The notes beneath the pieces were generated by a model. It was not told where the DNA came from, ran no database searches, and worked only from the letters and a program-made list of their open reading frames with translations. Shown one piece after another: positions 54,115 through 63,210 of a DNA stretch of 64,000 nucleotides (position 1 is the stretch's first letter; every line of letters begins with the position of its first letter). This DNA is from Cytobacillus suaedae (GTDB taxonomy: Bacteria > Bacillota > Bacilli > Bacillales > Bacillaceae_L), in NCBI GenBank assembly GCA_014960805.1, contig CP063163.1:4055001-4119000 (forward strand). The letters run 5' to 3'. A program made the translations under genes and the position numbers.

Positions 54115-54368
54115 TTAGTTCCCTTTAATGTTATTCAATCTTAAATGCAATAAGTTCAATTCTTTAACTTCAACAACTAAGTTCCTCCAAGGATCTAGAA
54201 GGTCAAATCCACCTTTAATTCCACTAGAAGTGGCTTCAAACCCTATTTATTAGACTGTCCGGCAGACAGACTCCATGTACCCAATCCGGATTAGACGCAA
54301 TTATATCTACCTGCCTTGTTACATTCAATACAGTAGTCCAGAATACCATTTTCTTACCAAGAATAACT
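54115..54368 (-). pseudogene. Unidentified gene remnant between pglF and pglE
   Basis: Two open segments lie in different frames after the pglF stop: one contains VFWTTVLNVTRQVDIIASNP (ending at about 54245) and the other, ATSSGIKGGFDLLDPWRNLV, ends at 54115. Neither has a start or ribosome site. Together they look like a worn gene end; I cannot identify it. Confidence 0.4.
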
Positions 54369-56198
54369 TCAACTTAAAACTCCGGCACTTTTCTTTTTGT
54401 CTACTACTCGATTATTAGCTAACTTAAGCAATCTCTTTTTTAATTCTTCCTCCTCTATCACAAGAAAGCTATCAATAATATCTTGAACCTCATCCATATA
54501 CAACTCAGCCGTTTTCCCAATATGAATCTTCGGGAATACTGTCTTCTCATAAACTTCGTTTTCTCCTAATAGCTCCTCATACATCTTCTCCCCAGGTCGA
54601 ATCCCAGTGAACTTAATCCCTATTTCCTCAACCGAATAACCTGACAATTTTATTAAGGTCACAGCTAAATTATAAATCTTAACTGGTTCACCCATATCTA
54701 ATACAAATATCTCCCCCCCGCGAGCAAGCGCTCCAGCCTGGATAACAAGCCTAGAAGCTTCAGGAATTGTCATGAAATAACGTGTTATATCAGGATGAGT
54801 AACCGTGACTGGACCTCCAGCCTGAATTTGTTGTTTAAATAGAGGAATAACACTCCCTCTACTCCCAAGAACATTGCCAAATCTCACTACAACAAACTTA
54901 GTCTTACTTACCTTTGACAAATTCTGAATAACCATCTCTGCAATCCTTTTAGTTGCACCCATCACATTCGTAGGATTAACTGCCTTATCTGATGAAACAA
55001 GAACAAAGTTTTTAACGCCGAAAGTATCAGCAGCATCAGCTACATTCTTTGTTCCAATCACGTTGTTCTTCAAGGCCTCGATTGGATTATGCTCCATTAG
55101 TGGAACATGCTTATGTGCAGCAGCATGATAAACTACATCGGGCTTATACAAATCCATCAAATCAAACATTTTCGTTCGATCTTGTATATCCCCTATAACA
55201 GGTATAATCTCTATGTCAGCTTGGTATTGTTTCCTTAACTCCATATCAATCAAATAAATACTATTCTCTCCATGACCCACCAAAACCAGAGTTTTTGGGC
55301 TGAATACACAAATCTGTCTACATATCTCCGATCCAATTGATCCACCAGCACCAGTAACTAGTACCGTTCTCCCAGTAACTTTTTCCGCAATACTATCTAT
55401 ATCAAGTTCTACAGGCTCTCTCCCTAATAGATCCTCAACCTGCACATCTCGGAATTGATTAACTGACAATCTACCTAGAAGTATGTCTTCTAATTTAGGA
55501 ATTATTTGAGTTTTCACCTTAGATTTGCTGCATTCCGCAAATATTTCTTTTATCTCTTTATTAGTTAAAGAGGGAATTGCAATAACAATGTTTTCTATCC
55601 TTAAATCTTTAACAACTTGTGAAATTTGGGCAATACCACCAATAACCGGTATTCCTAAAATATGAAGTTGTTGTTTTTTTACATCATCATCAATAAAAGC
55701 TATTGGTAATAAATCAGCATCAGCATTCTGTTTCAATTGACGAGTAATCATTGTCCCTGCTGCGCCTGCACCTACAATTAATGTTCTCTTTTTAAACTTT
55801 CTACTCTTAAAATAGGTATCTCGAAAGATTCTCCAAGAGAAACGGGATCCTCCTATTAATAGGATATGAAGCATCCATGTTATCATTAGAACTCGAACAT
55901 AAATATTACCAAATGCTATTGTTTGAACAATTGCTAAGGTAATGATTGAGTAGGTGATAGCTTTAAAAATAATAATTAGTTCACCTATACTCGCATACTC
56001 CCATGCACTTTTATATAAATTATACACACTAGCAAAAACGTGATGACTTATAAGTAAGGTAATAGAACTTAATAGCAATGTAGGGTAAGTAAAAACATTT
56101 AAATATGGATGCAGAACAAAATAACCTATATATATTGCTGTTAGAACAATAAGCGAATCTATTAATGTCAAAACAGTAATTCTAAATTTATAAGTCAT
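54369..56198 (-). CDS. pglF: PglF-type membrane UDP-GlcNAc 4,6-dehydratase
   Basis: GGAGGGTTTAAT precedes the ATG. The 609-residue enzyme has four N-terminal TM helices (~8-110), a Rossmann-like regulatory domain (~130-260, TLIVGAGAAGTMITRQLKQN) and an SDR domain (~280-590) with VLVTGAGGSIGSEICRQ and SSDKAVNPTNVMGATKRIAE. Met replaces Tyr in the catalytic triad, as in WbpM/PglF/CapD. It would convert UDP-GlcNAc to the 4-keto-6-deoxy sugar, the first step to diacetylbacillosamine. It is the first gene of the main minus-strand locus. Confidence 0.92.
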   Translation of the reverse strand: MTYKFRITVLTLIDSLIVLTAIYIGYFVLHPYLNVFTYPTLLLSSITLLISHHVFASVYNLYKSAWEYASIGELIIIFKAITYSIITLAIVQTIAFGNIYVRVLMITWMLHILLIGGSRFSWRIFRDTYFKSRKFKKRTLIVGAGAAGTMITRQLKQNADADLLPIAFIDDDVKKQQLHILGIPVIGGIAQISQVVKDLRIENIVIAIPSLTNKEIKEIFAECSKSKVKTQIIPKLEDILLGRLSVNQFRDVQVEDLLGREPVELDIDSIAEKVTGRTVLVTGAGGSIGSEICRQICVFSPKTLVLVGHGENSIYLIDMELRKQYQADIEIIPVIGDIQDRTKMFDLMDLYKPDVVYHAAAHKHVPLMEHNPIEALKNNVIGTKNVADAADTFGVKNFVLVSSDKAVNPTNVMGATKRIAEMVIQNLSKVSKTKFVVVRFGNVLGSRGSVIPLFKQQIQAGGPVTVTHPDITRYFMTIPEASRLVIQAGALARGGEIFVLDMGEPVKIYNLAVTLIKLSGYSVEEIGIKFTGIRPGEKMYEELLGENEVYEKTVFPKIHIGKTAELYMDEVQDIIDSFLVIEEEELKKRLLKLANNRVVDKKKSAGVLS

Positions 56199-56939
56199 AT
56201 TAAACCCTCCTTTACTGAATAGTATTAGAATTATCTATAGGCCTTTTTGTAAGGTGTAATACCTTGTCTCCGAACCCACTTAAAAATTTGCTAAGTTAAA
56301 TGTAGACAATCGAATCTTCAATATAAGTAGCCACTAATAAAAGATACAAATTTCCTAATCTACTACACCCTTAACTAACATTATCCAATCATCTAATTTT
56401 ATATATAAACTATTTATAAGATGCATTAGGTATAAGGAACTAAGTTCATATCAGAATAAACTCAGTAAATACAGCCTAGACAGCCTAGACAGCATATTCT
56501 AATTTTTTATATCTAAACTTATGATCCACCTAATTCATGTCTGTTATTAAGGCTTATTAGGTTTTATTATATGTGTATAATTTAATGTCTCAAATACAAT
56601 TACTTAACTAGTATAAAGGGTGCACTTATTTAAATTTACTATATTATTATACTCGTATTATTATAATCAATTTATAATATATAAATCTACAATTTCTGAC
56701 AAAAAGTTATGTTCCTTATTATCCCACTCTACACTTTTTTCAAAATAGTATTTATAATAAGGAAGTATGAACCATAAGAAAATTATTTATTTTATGCTAA
56801 ATTCAATTACAGTTAATTAACCAGATGTATACTACTAATACACCTAGGTTTTGTGTCTGGTATTATTAAACCATTATGATTACTATTTGTTTGACTATCC
56901 ATCTAATTTATACCTTTTATTTTGCTAATGTTCTCACAG
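56199..56939. other. Intergenic, probable control region of the polysaccharide locus
   Basis: About 740 very AT-rich bases lie between pglF and the terminator of the Wzz operon. They should hold the promoter for the long pglF-wzx operon. I see no ORF with a ribosome site and no clear riboswitch; a short direct repeat (CAGCCTAGACAGCCTAGACAG) lies at about 56472. Confidence 0.5.
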
Positions 56940-56993
56940 AAAAACACCCTCCTAAATTCATATTGTATAAAAGTACGATTTAGGGGGTGTCTT
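56940..56993 (-). terminator. Terminator of the Wzz/ligase operon
   Basis: ACACCCCCTAAAT and ATTTAGGAGGGTGT pair around a 20-base loop and are followed on the minus strand by TTTTTCTG. Confidence 0.8.
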
Positions 56994-57085
56994 CCTTCTA
57001 TTTTTTATTATTATACTTGTCTATACTGTCACCATTATTCTCTAAGGGCTTTAAAAGAAAATAAAATAGATTATTTCAGATAAAT

Positions 57086-58036
57086 TTATGTGTTTAAGTT
57101 AATTTTCTTATCATTAGTGCTAGTCCAATAATTCTTAAAAAACACTAAAAAAACACCTGCTATACATCCTAGTATTGCCCAAATAGCTATTATCAACATT
57201 TTGCTTGGAGATAATGGATTGTTAGATTCAATTGCTTCTGATAAAACTGTAATATTACTCTCAACTATCATATCAGGGTTAATACTAAGCGTTTCAGCAT
57301 ATTGTTTACTATAGTTATTATATAATTGTGTCATTTTTTGAATTTTTTCGTTTAATTGTATAAATTCAATTTCCTGCGATTTTTCAATGTCTTTATATTC
57401 AACTAATAAATCTTGGTTAATTTCTACCGTGAATTTATCACTTTCTGACCTTTGTTCAAATAATATAAGAGATGGTAATTGAGATCCAGCAAACTTTTGG
57501 TTAAATTCTTCAATAGCTTCATTTAATCTTTTCTGCTCTGATTCCATTTGACTCTGATATTGTTCATTTAGTTTACTTAGGTTTGCTGTCATATTTTCAG
57601 CGATATATTTTTTTGTCTCAATAATTAATACATTTATTATTTTCGCTGCCTCTTTTGAATCTTCACTTTTCATTCTCACATTTACTACTGATGAATTCGG
57701 TAACTGCTCTACAGTAATAACATCTTGTAAGTTTGATAGAGAATACTTTGTTGATAAAGTCCCTTTTTCTAATAATCTTGACAATACTTCTGGAGATTTC
57801 ATTCTATTTATTATTATTTGGGGTGAAACCATCTCATCAATATACGTATTTAACATAAGTTCGTCTTTTTTTAAATGATTTGTTAGGATCGTTGCCTCTA
57901 CTTGATATTTAGGAGTATATACAAAATAACTGTATATACTGCTAATAATTACTGCGAAAAGCGTTACAATTATAATTATTATCTTACCTTTTAAAAGTGT
58001 TTCTATTAGTTCTCTAAGACTTATTTCCTCTTCCAT
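57086..58036 (-). CDS. Wzz-type polysaccharide co-polymerase / chain-length protein
   Basis: AGGGGATTCAAA precedes the ATG. The 316-residue protein has TM1 (~18-42), an extracellular region with coiled coil (~150-260) and TM2 (~277-300), with Pro in NNPLSPSKMLIIAIWAILG before TM2, as in Wzz domains. The short cytosolic end has no Walker motif or Tyr cluster, and no kinase gene is adjacent. It would set chain length with the polymerase. Confidence 0.86.
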   Translation of the reverse strand: MEEEISLRELIETLLKGKIIIIIVTLFAVIISSIYSYFVYTPKYQVEATILTNHLKKDELMLNTYIDEMVSPQIIINRMKSPEVLSRLLEKGTLSTKYSLSNLQDVITVEQLPNSSVVNVRMKSEDSKEAAKIINVLIIETKKYIAENMTANLSKLNEQYQSQMESEQKRLNEAIEEFNQKFAGSQLPSLILFEQRSESDKFTVEINQDLLVEYKDIEKSQEIEFIQLNEKIQKMTQLYNNYSKQYAETLSINPDMIVESNITVLSEAIESNNPLSPSKMLIIAIWAILGCIAGVFLVFFKNYWTSTNDKKINLNT

Positions 58037-58103
58037 TTTGAATCCCCTGCTTCCTATTCATAGTAATACAGATATAACTTCACTCATAGTAGTAAAAGTT
58101 TTA

Positions 58104-59711
58104 CTAATTAATTTTTGAAGAATCTTTAACAGTATTCTTATTCAAATATATTGAAACACTTACTCCAAAGAGTATCCAGAATACAGTTGCTGAGCCAACT
58201 ACCGAGTCGTTAAATAACGCTTGTATAAGGTAGGCAAACCACCCGATAAATAAACTAAGAAACACAATATTGATACCACTATCTATTCTTTGCAAAAGAA
58301 TAAATCTTAATGAATTATATATGTGCACACTAATCAGTCCAATTAAACCAATAATTGCTATCAATCCCGAACCAAATGCTATACCAACGTACATATTATG
58401 TGGTTTATCTACAATTTTTTCGCTAGTCATTAAAGAAGCAATTTTTTGTGGATCATCCTGTGGAAAGAAATATGCTAATGTATCTAATCCATAACCCGTA
58501 AGTGGTTTTTTATTAATTAAATCTATTGTCTTTTCCCATATATATAGACGACCTGAGCCAGCAGCTGTACCAGGTTCAGGTAAAGTAGGTAGTTCAAAGT
58601 CATTAATATTTTCTACGTCATCATCTGCAGAAACCTGGTTTGTTCCCACCAAATCTTTTACAAATCCTCTTACCTCGCCATTATAAATCATGTTTGCTGT
58701 TTGTTCTTGTATGAAAGGATTTTCACTAAAGAAAACCCCAATAGATTCATTCCAAACAGATGGATTGTGATTCGAATAGGTATAAATCAACATGCTACTA
58801 CTTATAATGAAAGAAAAAACGACTATACTAATACTAATAAACCTTTTTGTTCTGAGGCTAACAATTAAAATTAAAAGAAAAGCTAACAATGATGTTAGAA
58901 ACCCACTTGTTGATAAAGAAGTCAAAATCATTGAGAATGAAAATATTGAAATCACTAAATCAACTATTTTCGAGTATATATTTTTACCCAATACAGCTTT
59001 TGTAAAAAAAATTGCAAAAAGAACTCCCCCAAAACCACTTATATAGTTTCCATTATTAATTGTGGTTAATAGCTTTGAGTTTTCCCCTATTGTTGCCCCA
59101 TCTGGTAGGCCTGAATATATTAAACTATTAACCCAACTAAGTTCAAGAACATTGTAATTGAATAATAAAGCTACTCCTAACATAGCATTTATTATAATAA
59201 ATGGAACTAGAGAATATAATAAATAGTAAATCCGTTTCTTATTATATACAATGTTTGCAGATATAAAGAATAACACTAAGTAACAAATATAGGTTAGGGT
59301 TCCATCATATCTATTGTAAAACCCTTTTAGTGCGAGAGATTTATATGGGGCAAGTAGTAAAGATATTATTATAGCCGTAAACATTACTAATAAAAATATA
59401 TTTAATTTATTATTTGAAATAACATACCCAACACCCAACATTTTGTAGAGAAACACTGTCATTAGTATAATTGTGAATACCATAAGTGTGGTAAATTTAT
59501 AATAAGTAAATACATCACCTTTCGGTCCAGTTTCTAATAACGTATTTTTTAGTACTGGACTACTATAATCCATAATTGTTGCTCTAACTATAAGAGGAAT
59601 AATTGCTACCAATAAAAGTAATCCATAGAATAATATTTTATCAATCTTTCTACTTTCTCTCAAATCAGATTCAACGTCACGTTGGAATGCTTTATATAGT
59701 TCCTCATGCAT
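58104..59711 (-). CDS. O-antigen ligase-family membrane protein (polymerase or protein O-glycosyltransferase)
   Basis: AAAAGGTGATT precedes the ATG. The 535-residue protein has about 11-12 TM helices and a large outside loop (~300-415) ending LINKKPLTGYGLDTLAYFFP, with KPHNMYVGIAFGSGLIAIIG after it, the usual Wzy_C/WaaL signature including the conserved His. Its paralogue role differs from the Wzy at 46758. Its operon (TPR protein, ligase, Wzz) lies beside the S-layer gene 60732; a family relative, WsfB, is a proposed S-layer protein glycosyltransferase in Geobacillus. Either glycan ligation to protein or to wall, or polymerisation, is possible. Confidence 0.8.
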   Translation of the reverse strand: MHEELYKAFQRDVESDLRESRKIDKILFYGLLLLVAIIPLIVRATIMDYSSPVLKNTLLETGPKGDVFTYYKFTTLMVFTIILMTVFLYKMLGVGYVISNNKLNIFLLVMFTAIIISLLLAPYKSLALKGFYNRYDGTLTYICYLVLFFISANIVYNKKRIYYLLYSLVPFIIINAMLGVALLFNYNVLELSWVNSLIYSGLPDGATIGENSKLLTTINNGNYISGFGGVLFAIFFTKAVLGKNIYSKIVDLVISIFSFSMILTSLSTSGFLTSLLAFLLILIVSLRTKRFISISIVVFSFIISSSMLIYTYSNHNPSVWNESIGVFFSENPFIQEQTANMIYNGEVRGFVKDLVGTNQVSADDDVENINDFELPTLPEPGTAAGSGRLYIWEKTIDLINKKPLTGYGLDTLAYFFPQDDPQKIASLMTSEKIVDKPHNMYVGIAFGSGLIAIIGLIGLISVHIYNSLRFILLQRIDSGINIVFLSLFIGWFAYLIQALFNDSVVGSATVFWILFGVSVSIYLNKNTVKDSSKIN

Positions 59712-59727
59712 AATTAATAATCACCTT

Positions 59728-60222
59728 TTATTGTTTAGTTTGATTAAGTTCTTGTTGAACAGTTTTAATTAAGTTCTTTATCACTTCAATTTGGTTTTTG
59801 TCTGAAGTATAGCGTAAACTTTCATTTAAAAAGATAAGCGATTTATTATAATCCTTATTCCAATAAAGTATCTCTCCAAATTGGGCTAAAAAGAGTGGGT
59901 CACGCACCAAAGCATTTCGCTGATCTAATGCTTTTTGATAATAAGTTACTGAATCACTGTATTTTCCTGATAATGCAAGGGATAAACCATAATCTTTTAG
60001 TACATTATAGTTTTTATAATGTGTCTTTAATAAGTCTTCAAATAATACATTAGACTTATCAAATTCATTATTCGATAAGTGGAAAATAGCAGTTTGATAA
60101 TCCTGATAATCTTTCAAAAACTCCTCTTCCTGCTTTGCTCCTATTTTCATAGAGAAAATAATAGTTATAATTGTAAAAATGGTAATTAAGTATACTACAT
60201 AATTAAATGGTTTTTCTTTCAT
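59728..60222 (-). CDS. Membrane-anchored TPR protein
   Basis: GTAGGAGTAGTAT precedes the ATG. The 164-residue protein has one N-terminal TM (~8-25) and two to three tetratricopeptide-like repeats (~45-150; DYGLSLALSGKYSDSVTYYQ and LYWNKDYNKSLIFLNESLRY). TPR proteins commonly accompany O-antigen-ligase-type proteins and hold partners at the membrane. First gene of the ligase-Wzz operon. Confidence 0.8.
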   Translation of the reverse strand: MKEKPFNYVVYLITIFTIITIIFSMKIGAKQEEEFLKDYQDYQTAIFHLSNNEFDKSNVLFEDLLKTHYKNYNVLKDYGLSLALSGKYSDSVTYYQKALDQRNALVRDPLFLAQFGEILYWNKDYNKSLIFLNESLRYTSDKNQIEVIKNLIKTVQQELNQTKQ

Positions 60223-60672
60223 ATACTACTCCTACTTTATAATTTTGAAATATAATACCTTTATTAGTTTAGATTATTAGCTATGCACAAATCAATATAA
60301 ATCTATAAAATTACATTAATTTCTATTCTATCTTTAAATGCAAATCTTTACTTGCAATATTTTATCCATTCTTTCTAATCTCAGTTGGACTCTATAATCG
60401 TTACCCTATAATAGTATTTTATTTCAATAAATCCCTTCTTTAACTATTAAATACCATTTAGTAGGGACATAGACTATTACTTCTTGTTGCTTCTCAACAT
60501 AATATGTTGAAATTAATAACAAGTTTAAATACCCTAACCTATTGTTCGGTTCTAGATTAACATACAAATTTCAGGAAACCACATAAATTATTGATACTAA
60601 CTTCCCCTCTCTTTATCCACCTTATCAAAAAGTATAAGTGGAGATAAACGGACTTAGCTAGTACCTGGACAC
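60223..60672. other. Intergenic, nothing recognised
   Basis: AT-rich DNA with the promoter of the TPR-ligase-Wzz operon presumably on the minus strand near 60240-60400. No ORF or RNA seen. Confidence 0.5.
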
Positions 60673-60712
60673 ACAAAAAAAGAGCTTACGATTTCTCGAA
60701 AGCTCTTTTTCC
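60673..60712 (-). terminator. Terminator of the 60732 S-layer gene
   Basis: AAAAAGAGCTT and AAGCTCTTTTT form an 11-bp stem with a 12-base loop, T-rich on both sides. Confidence 0.88.
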
Positions 60713-60731
60713 ATTAAGAATATTTTAAAAA

Positions 60732-62753
60732 TTACTCAGCAACAATATCACTTGAAGTTAAATCGATAGTCATATTAGACTGATTAGTTACACCAGTTAG
60801 ACTAGTGATTACTACTGATTCAGCTAATTTTCCATCTCCACCGCTAATAGAAGTAGGTGAACCTAGAGTGATTGTTAAAGTCTCTCTCCAAGTGTAACCA
60901 GCTACTGAATCTGCAGCAACATTAGATCTTGCAAATGAAGTTGCAGCATAGCCATTAGTAAATGTAGCTACTGTTCCATCTGCATCTCTAACAGTAATTG
61001 TTGCACCAGCTGCAACTGAAATGTCATCCTGAGTAGTAAATGTTAATGTAAATTTATCTCCAATTGTAGTTGTTGTTGTTGCATCTGATTCAGCTTTAAC
61101 AACATAGAATCCACCTTGGAAAATTTTAACGTTATTAGCTGTATTAGCATGTGTCTCTACAGGAGCTGCAAGGTTTTCTGTACCTTTAACATATTGCTTA
61201 ACAACAAATGCATTTAGTGTATCTTTGAATAAGTTTACTTGGAAGCTCCATGTACCATTTGCTGAAACTTCAACTGTACCTAGTTTAGTAGCACTTGCAG
61301 CATCTCTGTATACAGCCACTACGCTACCAGCTTGCCCCTTACCAGTTAATGTATATTGAGTAGCCGTAGTACGCTCAGTAACATCATTAACAGTTAAGAA
61401 TTCAGATGATACGTTAGTTGTAATATTGAAAACGCTAGTTCCATCAGATAAGTCTGCTTTTACAACATCTTGTTTAGATAATGCAGATGCAAATGCATCT
61501 AAAGATACATTATATCCATTAATTTGGAATACATCATTACTATCGTAGTTATATTTAGCTAAGTTTGTATCAACAAAATATTTATTTGTAGTGTCTACAA
61601 ACAATACTGTTGCTGCAGTATTATCTACACCTTTACTATAGAATGCAGTCGCTCCTGCAGTAATTTTTACTTCTCCACCGTCTTGTGCTTGGTTAGCATT
61701 ACGGTCTAAGATGATAACAGGTCTAACTGTTTCTGCAACACTGTTCTTAATAGTAAAGCTAACTTTCCCTGATGAACCAACAATTCCAGTCCATTTTTGA
61801 AGATGTGCCGCACCTACAACAGTTGTGTCTGCTGTAGTAGCAACAGATAATGTTGTATTTGAAGCCAGGTTAGCAGTAGCTGCTAATGTTGAATCGCTAG
61901 CATCCATTAATAAGATAGTTGCATGACCGATATAAGGAGTGCCATCTGGATTAGTTAAACTAACAGTGTAAGCACGAGTATCTCCTTGAGCTAGTCTTAA
62001 AGTATCTGGAGCATCAACAGTTACGTTAATCGGTAAAGTACCAGAAACAGTAGCTAATTGTGCTTCAAGAACAGTCTTGAAAGTTTTAGCTTGTGGCAAC
62101 CATTTTTTAGCTTCAGCTAGATATGCATTTGCTTTAGTGAAATCTTTAGCAGCGTTAGCAGCTACAACTTTATCTAGAGCCATTTTTACAGTTACATCAT
62201 ATAATACAGATGCTTGAACTTTTTCTGCAGCACCTTTATATTGATCACGGATTAGGTCACGAGTTGATTGACCATATACTTTGTCTAAAAGAGCGTTTTG
62301 TTTACGGAATTGAGCAGTCATACCGTGGTAAGCTTTCTCAACTTCATTTAAGTCTTTACCAGCAATTGCAGTTTCAAGTGCTTCTCTAGCTGCGTCTAAG
62401 TTCTCACCAGCAGTGATAGCATCGATGTAACGCATAGCGCGGTCTTTTTGAACCACTGCGTTTTGTAATTTTGCTTCATATAACCATTTGTCAGTTCCAG
62501 TTACTTTTGCAACTGCAGCTTGAGCGTCAGCTAAAGTAGATTTTGCGTAGTTGTAAGCAGCCCAAGGACGAGTTTCCCCATCAGCAGTCCCTTCGATAGA
62601 GATAGCCCATTTAAGAACTGTAGCAGCGTCTTCTGCTTTTTTAACTAAAGATGCAACGTCAGTAGAAGCGTCAGCTTGAACTGGGTTAGCTGCTACGAAT
62701 GCTGTTGCAGCGATAGCTGTAGAAGTAGCGATTTTAATAGCTTTTTTCTTCAT
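60732..62753 (-). CDS. S-layer-type protein: SbsC-like N-terminus and beta-rich C-terminal region
   Basis: The 673-residue product has a signal peptide (MKKKAIKIATSTAIAATAFV, cleaved near VQADAS). The SbsC-like module (~30-235) has VLKWAISIEGTADGETRPW and LLDKVYGQSTRDLIRDQY. The rest is Thr/Ala/Val-rich beta structure; its blocks parallel those of 33285. There is no SLH domain. Strong codon bias, a good promoter, a leader of about 105 bases and a strong terminator point to high expression, as for a main S-layer subunit. The neighbouring ligase operon makes it a candidate glycoprotein. Confidence 0.85.
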   Translation of the reverse strand: MKKKAIKIATSTAIAATAFVAANPVQADASTDVASLVKKAEDAATVLKWAISIEGTADGETRPWAAYNYAKSTLADAQAAVAKVTGTDKWLYEAKLQNAVVQKDRAMRYIDAITAGENLDAAREALETAIAGKDLNEVEKAYHGMTAQFRKQNALLDKVYGQSTRDLIRDQYKGAAEKVQASVLYDVTVKMALDKVVAANAAKDFTKANAYLAEAKKWLPQAKTFKTVLEAQLATVSGTLPINVTVDAPDTLRLAQGDTRAYTVSLTNPDGTPYIGHATILLMDASDSTLAATANLASNTTLSVATTADTTVVGAAHLQKWTGIVGSSGKVSFTIKNSVAETVRPVIILDRNANQAQDGGEVKITAGATAFYSKGVDNTAATVLFVDTTNKYFVDTNLAKYNYDSNDVFQINGYNVSLDAFASALSKQDVVKADLSDGTSVFNITTNVSSEFLTVNDVTERTTATQYTLTGKGQAGSVVAVYRDAASATKLGTVEVSANGTWSFQVNLFKDTLNAFVVKQYVKGTENLAAPVETHANTANNVKIFQGGFYVVKAESDATTTTTIGDKFTLTFTTQDDISVAAGATITVRDADGTVATFTNGYAATSFARSNVAADSVAGYTWRETLTITLGSPTSISGGDGKLAESVVITSLTGVTNQSNMTIDLTSSDIVAE

Positions 62754-62867
62754 AAGATTAGTATTCTCCCTTCAGATATGTAAATATCCTTTTTATTCTA
62801 GCAATGAATGAGATCACTGGTTTATATATTTATCCTGTACTCTCATTGCTTACCTAACTAGTAAATT

Positions 62868-62896
62868 AGTATACTAGAACTTTCTTGTTAATGCAA
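62868..62896 (-). promoter_or_regulatory. Sigma-A type promoter of the 60732 gene
   Basis: On the minus strand TTGCAT (62896-62891) and TATACT (62873-62868) are separated by 17 bases, close to the consensus. This puts the transcript start near 62861 and gives an untranslated leader of about 105 bases. Confidence 0.7.
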
Positions 62897-63210
62897 TACT
62901 TTCCAAAAAAAGTTTAGTATATTTTCCAATTTGGTAGTTTATTACCAAGATTGGTTTACAAATCTAATAGTATTACAAATATGGATAAATTTCTAGTGTT
63001 TTCTATAAAAAAATGCTAAATTTAATATTTTTGTTACATTCTGGCATTTTTTGACGAATATATTATCACTATACTTTTCCAAATCTTCTTTATCCACCAT
63101 AGACTATATGTTAAGAATTAACACTGTATTCCACTTTTTTTCATAAATATTATAGAGAATTTAAAAGACAAGTAGTAAAATAGGATGAGAGCATCTAGAA
63201 AGGTGGATAA
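62897..63210. other. Intergenic between divergent surface genes
   Basis: AT-rich DNA between the S-layer promoter and the 63211 gene; nothing beyond a ribosome site at its right end was recognised. Confidence 0.45.

Noticed and set aside
56199-56939. Riboswitch or leader RNA ahead of pglF
   Set aside because: No conserved riboswitch core or terminator/antiterminator pair was seen in the AT-rich stretch.
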